Translations under genes and position numbers: made by a program
Shown: positions 54,379 to 64,000 of the stretch, one piece after another
Position numbering within the stretch: position 1 is the stretch's first letter
Layout: the number at the start of each line of letters is the position of its first letter
The notes under the pieces: model-generated
The model's database searches: none
Seen by the model: only the letters and a program-made list of their open reading frames with translations
Told to the model about the DNA's origin: nothing
Assembly: GCA_014871385.1 (NCBI GenBank)
Contig: CM026427.1
Coordinates: 11,904,430-11,968,429, forward strand
Source of the DNA: Ceratodon purpureus
Taxonomy: Eukaryota > Streptophyta > Bryopsida > Pseudoditrichales > Ditrichaceae
Length of the DNA stretch: 64,000 nucleotides
Reading direction: 5' to 3'

Positions 54379-57300
54379 ATGATCACTCGGTCAGCTTCGA
54401 AGGCGCAGGCAGAGTTTTCCAGGTCTGTAGAGAAACAGAGGCGTCTTCGGAGGAAGAAGAGGTTTGCAGTGAGAGGGGCGAGTGAAACTAAGTACAATTT
54501 GCGTTCAGCAATGGGGAAGAAGGGAGGGAATTCTAGTCAGGCTGCCGGAGGACAACCTAGACGGGGTGCTGCTTCAATTGGACGAGACGATGTCTCACCG
54601 CGGACTCTAAACTACGTGGACGACGACGGAACGCCAATCCAGAATCCTTGCGCTAAGGTATGCTCAAATGCATAGGGATTCATTCTATCGCTTGTCAACT
54701 TAGTTCACTGGTAGATGGTTAAAATCACTGTCCTCATGAGTATGAGATACTTAATCATTTCCCAGTGCAGAGTCATCGACTTCGCTGTAGTTTAAAATTT
54801 CAGGGCTTAGGAAGGGAGTTTTACCGGGGACATAAAGGCCTATTATGACAACTTATTGAAGATGTATACAGCCTTAACGATGCTTTAACCGAAGCCAGTC
54901 AATACTGGGCGTTCTCGTTATATTAATTACGTTCAGAGAGGTTGCAATCAGGGATGCTGTGAAAACCGTTATTAGGTTCTACCGCATTCATGGACCGATT
55001 TAGGAGGCTCAACGTTGCATTACCTTGCCGGGGCGTCACAGTCTGCAGCAATAAGGACGGAGGGGCTTAGGGTAAGCGAGAGGGAGCGCATGCACGCTGG
55101 ATCGGATGCTTCGAGAGATTCTCTACTGTTTCTGAGTCTCGAGTCGTTGAGAATGTGGTTCCTTCCCGGTTCTGTGCAGAAGCCGATTAATCACTTCGTA
55201 CTCTTTGTAGCTTCAGGAGCAGATCGAAGAGGAAGACAGTATGGAGAGTGAGTCAGTGGACAGGACTACGCGAGCCCCAGTAAAGCCGAAGCCCACCAAA
55301 GGTTTCCAGGTGCCAACTTCTTCACATTGCCTTCGCGACAGTTGCTTGCTGTAGTAGAGCGTGTTTCTTGTACTGTCGATGGTAATCGTTTAAGTTTAAT
55401 CAGAAGTTTCAAGTTCTTAGTATAAGGTCTAAGGGGCAGTTTTATTTTTTAAGGATAATCGTAGAGTGCCTCTTCTCCATGTCCCAGGAGCACACAGGAT
55501 CGCAAAGCAACAACGGCGGGAGCGTAGGTCAATTCATCATGGGAGGAGGAGAGGATGATACGCTGGCGACACCCACAAACAATCAGGTTTGCGACCTTCG
55601 TAGAGCACTCTTGCTGGAGGAAATGTTGTAAGGTTCTCATGCTCCTATTCCACATGCTCCTACTCCACTGCCGATCAGTTCAGGAAGGGCCCTGTCTTTG
55701 GTCAATGTTTGCTTTAAAATCAATGCATTAAGCTCCCTCTGAAGCAGCCGTGAAGCCCCCGGCATTATGCCTCGGTGCCCAGCACTCTACTAAGGGGCCC
55801 TGTCTGTGGTCAATGTTAGGTTTTATGTCAATGCATTTGCCTCCCTCTGAAGCAGCCGTGAAGCCCCCCGCATTATGCCTCGGAGCCGAGCACTTCTCTA
55901 AGGGGCCCTGTTCTTGGTGAATAATTTCTTTTAATTTCATGCATTTAGCGCCCCTTGAAGCACCCGTGAAGCCCCGGCAGTATGCCTCGGTGCCGAGTAC
56001 TCTTCTAAGGGGCCTTGACTTTGGTCAATGTTTGGTTTTATGTCAATGCATTTGCCTCCCTCTGAAGCAGCCGTGAAGCCCCCCGCATTATGCCTCGGAG
56101 CCGAGCACTTCTCTGAGGGGCCCTGTTCTTGGTAAATAATTTCTTTTAATTTCATGCATTTAGCGCCCCTAGAAGCAGCCGTGAAGCCCCCGGCAGTATG
56201 CCTCGGTGCCGAGTACTCTCGTAAGGGGCCCTGTCTTTCGTGAATGCTTGCTTTGATTTTAATGCATTTAGCTCCCTCTGAAGCAGCCGTGAAGCCCCCG
56301 GCATAATGCCTCGGTGCCGAGCACTTCTCTTAGAGGCCCTGTCTTTGATGAATGATTGGTTTATTTCAATGCATTTGCCTCCCTCTGAAGCAGCCGTGAA
56401 GCCCCCGGCATAATGCCTCGGTGCCGAGCACTTCTCTTAGAGGCCCTGTCCTTGATGAATGATTGGTTTATTTCAATGCATTTGCCTCCCTCTGAAGCAG
56501 CCGTGAAGCCCCCGGCATAATGCCTCGGAGCCGAGCACTCTTCCAAGGGGTCTTGACTTTGGTGACTGTTTTCTTTTATTTCAATGCATTTAGCTCCCTC
56601 TGAAGCAGCCGTGAAGCCCCCGGCATAATGCCTCGGTGCCGAGCACTCTTCCAAGGGGCCTTTACTTTGGTCAGTGTTTGCTTTAATTTCAAAGCATTAA
56701 GCTCCCTCTGAAGCAGCCGTGAAGCACCAGGCATAATGCCTCGGTGCCGAGCACTTCTCGTAGAGGCCCTAGCTTTGGTGCTTGTTTGCTTTTATGTCAA
56801 TGCATTTGCCTCCCTCTGAAGCAGCCGTGAAGCCCCCCGCATTATGCCTCGGAGCCGAGCACTTCTCTGAGGGGCCCTGTTCTTGGTAAATAATTTCTTT
56901 TAATTTCATGCATTTAGCGCCCCTAGAAGCAGCCGTGAAGCCCCCGGCAGTATGCCTCGGTGCCGAGTACTCTCGTAAGGGGCCCTGTCTTTCGTGAATG
57001 CTTGCTTTGATTTTAATGCATTTAGCTCCCTCTGAAGCAGCCGTGAAGCCCCCGGCATAATGCCTCGGTGCCGAGCACTTCTCTTAGAGGCCCTGTCTTT
57101 GATGAATGATTGGTTTATTTCAATGCATTTGCCTCCCTCTGAAGCAGCCGTGAAGCCCCCGGCATAATGCCTCGGTGCCGAGCACTTCTCTTAGAGGCCC
57201 TGTCTTTGATGAATGATTGGTTTATTTCAATGCATTTGCCTCCCTCTGAAGCAGCCGTGAAGCCCCCGGCATAATGCCTCGGAGCCGAGCACTCTTCCAA

Positions 57301-60300
57301 GGGGTCTTGACTTTGGTGACTGTTTTCTTTTATTTCAATGCATTTAGCTCCCTCTGAAGCAGCCGTGAAGCCCCCGGCATAATGCCTCGGTGCCGAGCAC
57401 TCTTCCAAGGGGCCTTTACTTTGGTCAGTGTTTGCTTTAATTTCAAAGCATTAAGCTCCCTCTGAAGCAGCCGTGAAGCACCAGGCATAATGCCTCGGTG
57501 CCGAGCACTTCTCGTAGAGGCCCTAGCTTTGGTGCTTGTTTGCTTTTATGTCAATGCATTTGCCTCCCTCTGAAGCAGCCGTGAAGCCCCCCGCATTATG
57601 CCTCGGAGCCGAGCACTTCTCTGAGGGGCCCTGTTCTTGGTAAATAATTTCTTTTAATTTCATGCATTTAGCGCCCCTAGAAGCAGCCGTGAAGCCCCCG
57701 GCAGTATGCCTCGGTGCCGAGTACTCTCGTAAGGGGCCCTGTCTTTCGTGAATGCTTGCTTTGATTTTAATGCATTTAGCTCCCTCTGAAGCAGCCGTGA
57801 AGCCCCCGGCATAATGCCTCGGTGCCGAGCACTTCTCTTAGAGGCCCTGTCTTTGATGAATGATTGGTTTATTTCAATGCATTTGCCTCCCTCTGAAGCA
57901 GCCGTGAAGCCCCCGGCATAATGCCTCGGTGCCGAGCACTTCTCTTAGAGGCCCTGTCCTTGATGAATGATTGGTTTATTTCAATGCATTTGCCTCCCTC
58001 TGAAGCAGCCGTGAAGCCCCCGGCATAATGCCTCGGAGCCGAGCACTCTTCCAAGGGGTCTTGACTTTGGTGACTGTTTTCTTTTATTTCAATGCATTTA
58101 GCTCCCTCTGAAGCAGCCGTGAAGCCCCCGGCATAATGCCTCGGTGCCGAGCACTCTTCCAAGGGGCCTTTACTTTGGTCAGTGTTTGCTTTAATTTCAA
58201 AGCATTAAGCTCCCTCTGAAGCAGCCGTGAAGCACCAGGCATAATGCCTCGGTGCCGAGCACTTCTCGTAGAGGCCCTAGCTTTGGTGCTTGTTTGCTTT
58301 TATGTCAATGCATTTGCCTCCCTCTGAAGCAGCCGTGAAGCCCCCCGCATTATGCCTCGGAGCCGAGCACTTCTCTGAGGGGCCCTGTTCTTGGTAAATA
58401 ATTTCTTTTAATTTCATGCATTTAGCGCCCCTAGAAGCAGCCGTGAAGCCCCCGGCAGTATGCCTCGGTGCCGAGTACTCTCGTAAGGGGCCCTGTCTTT
58501 CGTGAATGCTTGCTTTGATTTTAATGCATTTAGCTCCCTCTGAAGCAGCCGTGAAGCCCCCGGCATAATGCCTCGGTGCCGAGCACTTCTCTTAGAGGCC
58601 CTGTCTTTGATGAATGATTGGTTTATTTCAATGCATTTGCCTCCCTCTGAAGCAGCCGTGAAGCCCCCGGCATAATGCCTCGGTGCCGAGCACTTCTCTT
58701 AGAGGCCCTGTCTTTGATGAATGATTGGTTTATTTCAATGCATTTGCCTCCCTCTGAAGCAGCCGTGAAGCCCCCGGCATAATGCCTCGGAGCCGAGCAC
58801 TCTTCCAAGGGGTCTTGACTTTGGTGACTGTTTTCTTTTATTTCAATGCATTTAGCTCCCTCTGAAGCAGCCGTGAAGCCCCCGGCATAATGCCTCGGTG
58901 CCGAGCACTCTTCCAAGGGGCCTTTACTTTGGTCAGTGTTTGCTTTAATTTCAAAGCATTAAGCTCCCTCTGAAGCAGCCGTGAAGCACCAGGCATAATG
59001 CCTCGGTGCCGAGCACTTCTCGTAGAGGCCCTAGCTTTGGTGCTTGTTTGCTTTTATGTCAATGCATTTGCCTCCCTCTGAAGCAGCCGTGAAGCCCCCC
59101 GCATTATGCCTCGGAGCCGAGCACTTCTCTGAGGGGCCCTGTTCTTGGTAAATAATTTCTTTTAATTTCATGCATTTAGCGCCCCTAGAAGCAGCCGTGA
59201 AGCCCCCGGCAGTATGCCTCGGTGCCGAGTACTCTCGTAAGGGGCCCTGTCTTTCGTGAATGCTTGCTTTGATTTTAATGCATTTAGCTCCCTCTGAAGC
59301 AGCCGTGAAGCCCCCGGCATAATGCCTCGGTGCCGAGCACTTCTCTTAGAGGCCCTGTCTTTGATGAATGATTGGTTTATTTCAATGCATTTGCCTCCCT
59401 CTGAAGCAGCCGTGAAGCCCCCGGCATAATGCCTCGGTGCCGAGCACTTCTCTTAGAGGCCCTGTCCTTGATGAATGATTGGTTTATTTCAATGCATTTG
59501 CCTCCCTCTGAAGCAGCCGTGAAGCCCCCGGCATAATGCCTCGGAGCCGAGCACTCTTCCAAGGGGTCTTGACTTTGGTGACTGTTTTCTTTTATTTCAA
59601 TGCATTTAGCTCCCTCTGAAGCAGCCGTGAAGCCCCCGGCATAATGCCTCGGTGCCGAGCACTCTTCCAAGGGGCCTTTACTTGGGTGGATTTGTGGTCT
59701 GGTTTCAATGCATTTGCCTTACTCTTTCAAGGGGCTTTCTCTTTGCTGAAATCATTTCATTGATTACGAATATGATGACATGTTTGCAGGTCGGCCCTGG
59801 AGCCGTTTCTGCGGAGTATGAAGAGGACACGCCTGGCTTTGATGAAAATGACGATGACGATGTTGATGACGATGATGCCTTTGTTGGTGATTTAGATGAA
59901 ATTCGATGTCGGCTGAAACTGAACTCAGTGGCCACTATTTCGAGTTTGAGAGTGAAGCCGTACAGTTTATCACGATTCGACATTCCCTTGTGTAGAATGC
60001 AGGCAATGCCTATTGTGCGCCCAATGATGCAGTGCGACCTCTCCAAACTGGAGGAGGAATTTTCGCATGGGTACCGGGAGGGGGCCTCTGTGTTTTATGT
60101 GTCAACCACAGATGAGGGTGGTAGGACAAGGGCAGTGTCTGATGCTGATAGGGCGAGATGGGGCCCTATCTGGAACAAGAAGAACGAAGAGTTCAACGAT
60201 TTTCTACTCTCTATCCCTGAGCTTGGAGAATTGGTCGATCTGATGTTTTTTGTGTGTGACGGTAATCATCGATGTCAAGCGTGGATGAACCATATTGAGC

Positions 60301-63300
60301 GCCTTCACAAGACCGATGATTCCTGGCATTACCTCGTGGATTCAATCCTTCTTGATACGAAGGGGAAAATTGGGTTAGTCATGCAGGTCATGCACAACAT
60401 CAACAAGTACGTGACCTACAGCCTTGACTGTGTTCATTTTTTGATTATTACATACCTTTTGTGTTTCATTTTGGTACTTCCTGAATCCCATACACTTCTG
60501 GCAGGCATACGGAGGACAGTCATGTAAAGACAAATGACGTCCACACACTTTTCAGAGTTTAGAAGTACGGCCTTATGCCTTTCGAGCAGTTCAAGGAATT
60601 GCTGTCCCCCTCGGATGTGAATAGATGCAAGAAAACTAAGCACGGAACTTGGTACACATTACCTCTTAATGTATTCACTAGTTTTATCTACCAGGTAAAC
60701 CATGATTAACAACATCTCTATCCTTGTTCTAATTATCGATCGTTATGTACGTCCTACCTGGAGACTGTAACTGCTGGCCGAGGATGGAACTTCGTGGAAC
60801 TTCGTGAAGCACTTGGGGTAATGCCTCGGTGCCGAGCTGTCTTCCATGGGCCCTGTCTTTGGTGAATGTTTGAATTTATTTCCATGCTATAAGCTCCCTC
60901 TGAAGCAGCCGTGAAGCCCCTGGTATTATGCCTCGGTGCCGAGCACTCTTCTGAGGGGCGAAGCTCGTGGTGAATTTGTGCTTAAATATCAATGCATTTA
61001 GCGCCCCATGAAGCAGCCGTGAAGCCCCTGGATTTATGCCTCGGTGCCGAGCACTTCACTAAGCGGCCCTGTCTTTGGTGAATGCTTGCTTTAATTTCAA
61101 TGCATTTAGCGATCCTCGAAGCAGCCGTGAAGCCCCCGGCATGATGCCTCGGTGCCGAGCACTCTTCTGAGGGGCCCTGTCTTTGGTGAATGCTTGGTTT
61201 TATGTGAATGCATGTGGCTCCTTCTAAAGCAACTGCGAAGGCCCATGCATTATGCCTCGGGGCCGAGCTCTCTTTTCAGGGGCCTTGGCTTCGGTAGTTG
61301 TCTGCTTTAATTTGAATGCATTTAGCGCCCCTTGAAGCAGCGGTGAAGCCCCCGGCATTATGCCTCGGTGCCGAGCACTTCAATAAGGGGCCCTGTCTTT
61401 GGTGAATGCTTGCTTTGATTTTAATGCATTTAGCTCCCTCTGAAGCAGCCGTGAAGCCCCCGGCATAATGCCTCGGTGCCGAGCACTCTTCCAAGGGGCC
61501 TTGACTTTGGTGACTGTTTGCTTTAATTTCAATGCATTTAGCTCCCTCTGAAGCAGCCGTGAAGCCCCCGGCATAATGCCTCGGTGCCGAGCACTTCGCT
61601 ATGGGGCCCTGTCCTTGGTGAATGCTTGCTTTGGTTTCAATGCATTTAGCGATCCTCGAAGCAGCCGTGAAGCCCCCGGCATGATGCCTCGGTGCCGAGC
61701 ACTCTTCTGAGGGGCCCTGTCTTTGGTGAATGCTTGGTTTTATGTGAATGCATTTGGCTCCTTCTAATGCAACTGTGAAGGCCCATGCATTATGCCTCGG
61801 GGCCGAGCTCTCTTTTCAGGGGCCTTGGCTTCGGTAGTTGTCTGCTTTAATTTGAATGCATTCAGCGCCCCTTGAAGCAGCGGTGAAGCCCCCGGCATTA
61901 TGCCTCGGTGCCGAGCACTTCAATAAGGGGCCCTGTCTTTGGTGAGTGCTTGCTTTGATTTTAATGCATTTAGCTCCCTCTGAAGCAGCCGTGAAGCCCC
62001 CGGCATAATGCCTCGGTGCCGAGCACTCTTCCAAGGGGCCTTGACTTTGGTGACTGTTTGCTTTAATTTCAATGCATTTAGCTCCCTCTGAAGCAGCCGT
62101 GAAGCCCCCGGCATAATGCCTCGGTGCCGAGCACTTCGCTATGGGGCCCTGTCCTTGGTGAATGCTTGCTTTGGTTTCAATGCATTTAGCGATCCTCGAA
62201 GCAGCCGTGAAGCCCCCGGCATGATGCCTCGGTGCCGAGTACTCTTCTGAGGGGCCCTGTCTTTGGTCAATGTTTGGTTTTATGTCAATGCATTTAGCGC
62301 CTCCTATGGCAGCCGTGAAGCCCCCAGCATTTTCCCAGGAATGGTTATTAATTACGTTGCTGGGGTTGTACAGCACGAGATCAGCAGAGCAGCGGACGAG
62401 GGGCTTCGTGCTTACCTGGAGAATGCCGAAGGCGATGTTGCTGAGAAGGATAAAGCTGCTGCTATGAAGCTCGCTGCAGCAAAGAAGACGGACAACCTCA
62501 TGAAGAAAATGAACAAAGTTAGTTGCGGTGGCTAACCCGGAGCTGACACCGGGATTTTTGAAAGAGGTATCGTTACACTTCCTTCAAATCGCCTCTGCTG
62601 ATAGTATACCAATCTCCGCGTTTAGAACTATCCTAATTATGCTATACTGATATTGCTGTCGGGACAGATTGAGCGGCACTACTCGCTGAGCGGCACGACG
62701 GGCGTCGAGTTGAACCTTGAGAAGCTTCAACTCATAGCAACGGCGAAGGCATCTCCAGCCGCGAAAATAAGATGGCTCGAATTATTCAACTCCTCCGTAG
62801 CCACAAGAGAGGCCCGATGCCTACCACCTAAACCATGCAACGAGCAAAGGCTAACCCACTGGCTGGCAAGGGCGTGCTACTGGGCTGCGGTGAGTCATTC
62901 CTCTGTAATCTACCTTAAGCTAACCTGAATTTCAGATTTTCAGTTATTCTTTGCTATTTCCTACTCCAGCATATAACGCATGCCTGTTTCGGCTTTCAGC
63001 TGAGTGAGGAAGCATCCGCCTCTCTGGACGATATACTCCGGTCGGACCGAATTCCAATGAACATGAACGTGCCAACAGAGCCCATGAATTTGGAATCGTA
63101 TGTGGAGGATTGTAGAATGAAACTGTTTGACCATGCCTTCTTGTCGTATTTCAAAGGGACTGACGCTTTCACCAAGACAAACGACTTCAAGGAATACAAG
63201 GGGTCCGACTTAGTGGTTCGAAGAGTCCTTTTCAGGTATGTGTTTTGCTTCTGTCCACGGTTGGTTTCGACGGTTGCAGCGGCCTCTGAAGCAGCAATGA

Positions 63301-63997
63301 AGCATCTGGCATAATGCCTCGGTGCCAAGCACTCAACTTCGGGGCCTCTACTCATGCCTTTTTATGCTTTTATTTCAATGAGTTTGTAGCCCTCTGAAGG
63401 AGCCGTGAGGCACCTGGCGATATGCCTCACTGCCGAGCACTCCTGCAAGAGGCCCTGTCTTTGGTGATGTTTGCTTTAATTACAATGCTTTTCGCGCCAC
63501 CTGAAGCAGCCATGAAGCCCCCGGCATTATGCCTTGGTGCCGAGCACTTCCCGAAGGGGCCCTGTCTTTGGTGACTGTTTGCTTTAATTTCAAAGCATTT
63601 AGCTCCCTCTGAAGCAGCCGTGAAGCCCCCCGCATTATGCCTTGGTGCCGAGCACTTCCCGAAGGGACCCAAGCTTTGGTGATTGTTTGCTTTAATTTCA
63701 ATGCATATAACGCCACCTGAAGTAGCCATGAAGCACCTGGCATTATGCCTCGGTGCCGAGCACTTCCCGAGGGGGCTTTGTCTTTGGTGAATGTTTGCTT
63801 TAATTTCAATGCATTTAGCGCCCCTTGAAGTAGCCGTGAAGCCCCCGGCATTAAGCCTTGGTGCCGAGCACTTCCCGAGGGGGCCCTGTCTTTGGTGTCT
63901 GTTTGCTTTAATTTCAATGCATTTAGCGCCTTCTGAAGTAGCCATGAAGCACCTGCAATTATGCCTCGGTGCCGAGCACTTCCCGAGGGGGCCCTAG
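54379..63997 (+). CDS. Multi-exon gene with ParB-like DGNHR motif, running off the window
   Basis: Proposed exons: 54379-54657 (basic MITRSASKAQAEFSRS, RRLRRKKRF), 55217-55309, 55488-55586, 59790-60406, 60505-60694, 62339-62517, 62668-62889 and 63000-63235, with a donor at 63236 so the gene continues. Most phases agree. The step from 60694 to 62339 does not, so an exon is missing or the junction is wrong. Exon 59790-60406 starts acidic, then carries a domain ending in FFVCDGNHRCQAW (DGNHR at 60258-60272), the signature of ParB/sulfiredoxin-like folds, with W and I spacing as in ParB N-domains. TAG at 60560-60562 interrupts the frame (FRV*KYGLMPFEQFKELL); Gln would fit. Later exons are helical (ENAEGDVAEKDKAAAMKLAA) or unrecognised (RWLELFNSS). 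Introns 55587-59789, 60695-62338 and from 63236 on are filled with satellite arrays. The protein may be an accessory gene of the MULE-type element; function is unproven. Confidence 0.55.
55680..59700 (+). repeat. Large 107-108-bp satellite array with 754-bp higher-order repeat, in an intron
   Basis: About 37 monomers; cores start at 55771, 55879, 55986, 56094 and so on to 59648. Each has AAGCAGCCGTGAAGCCCC, then GCATAATGCCTCGGTGCCGA and a T-rich half ending near CAATGCATTTAGC. From 56094 seven monomers form a 754-bp unit repeated more than four times almost without change; the three leftmost monomers are more diverged. The core alternates CTCGGTGCCGAG and CTCGGAGCCGAG. Minus-strand frames of 97 codons repeat every 754 bp but only reflect the array. 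Confidence 0.93.
60800..62310 (+). repeat. Second intron array with 540-bp (5-mer) higher-order repeat
   Basis: About 14 monomers of the same family. The phrase GATGCCTCGGTGCCGAG followed by CACTCTTCTGAGG recurs at about 61142, 61682 and 62222 (540 bp, five monomers), and a variant monomer with GGCTCCTTCTAAAGCAACTG recurs at the same step. The unit length differs from the neighbouring intron. Confidence 0.88.
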
Positions 63998-64000
63998 CTT
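63260..64000 (+). repeat. Third intron array, cut by the window end
   Basis: About seven monomers of the same family with cores such as GCCTTGGTGCCGAGCACTTC and more variation (AAGTAGCCATGAAGCACCTG). It starts soon after the donor at 63236 and continues past the window. Confidence 0.85.

Noticed and set aside
56361..59670. Five near-identical 97-codon minus-strand frames spaced by 754 bp
   Set aside because: They are frames across satellite monomers within an intron of a plus-strand gene. Identical spacing and repeated internal motifs follow from the array, not from a gene family.
55680..64000. CRISPR-like regular array
   Set aside because: The whole 108-bp unit is repeated without unique spacers, the host is a plant, and no cas genes are present. 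It is a satellite.

Overview
The window is nuclear DNA from a plant. Intergenic DNA is AT-rich and repeat-rich, genes are split by GT..AG introns, and three ordinary plant genes are recognisable: a GT14 glycosyltransferase, a membrane-anchored pepsin-like aspartyl protease and a GRIK/SnAK-type kinase. The kinase, and the abundance of DDE and SWIM transposons, look more like a non-seed land plant (bryophyte, lycophyte or fern) than a flowering plant. The species cannot be fixed from sequence alone.

Layout. 1-8132: AT-rich intergenic DNA with minisatellites, then the GT14 upstream region. 8133-10474: GT14 gene, 3 exons. 10475-16300: intergenic, with a 333-bp MITE (13835-14167) and a degenerate minisatellite. 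16320-19828 (minus): aspartyl protease. 20803-24179 (minus): GRIK-like kinase, 11 exons, all phases consistent. 24180-28037: intergenic. 28038-32078: complete pogo/Tigger-like transposon with 21-bp TIRs and a TA duplication; its transposase frame is broken only by three TAG codons. 32079-34700: dispersed repeats and a fold-back element. 34755-47008: a second, decayed pogo-like transposase, split in two by a 10.8-kb TIR element (35740-46552). That element carries its own transposase-like gene, a RING-like coiled-coil gene and an unrecognised minus-strand gene. 47252-47500: end fragment of the same TIR family. 48706-53880 (minus): MULE-type SWIM transposase, 3 exons. 54379 to beyond 63997 (plus): a divergently transcribed multi-exon gene with a ParB-like DGNHR motif. 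Introns of both these last genes are filled with one 107-108-bp tandem repeat family.

Two systems stand out. (1) The 10.8-kb element belongs to a TIR family (end TTAGG, inner GGTCTCCAACGGGCCTT) that also includes the 333-bp MITE and the 47.25-kb fragment. It holds 17 copies of the palindrome GCTGNCAGC, a motif I saw nowhere else in the window. (2) The MULE/ParB-like divergent pair shares intron-borne satellite arrays built on a conserved dyad CTCGG-NN-CCGAG. The arrays lie in the same orientation relative to each gene and show nested higher-order structure (7-mer, 754 bp; 5-mer, 540 bp). A palindrome array beside a ParB-like gene invites a parS-like hypothesis; this is inference only.

All gene models, splice sites and repeat comparisons were made by eye from the sequence. 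No database search or alignment program was run.
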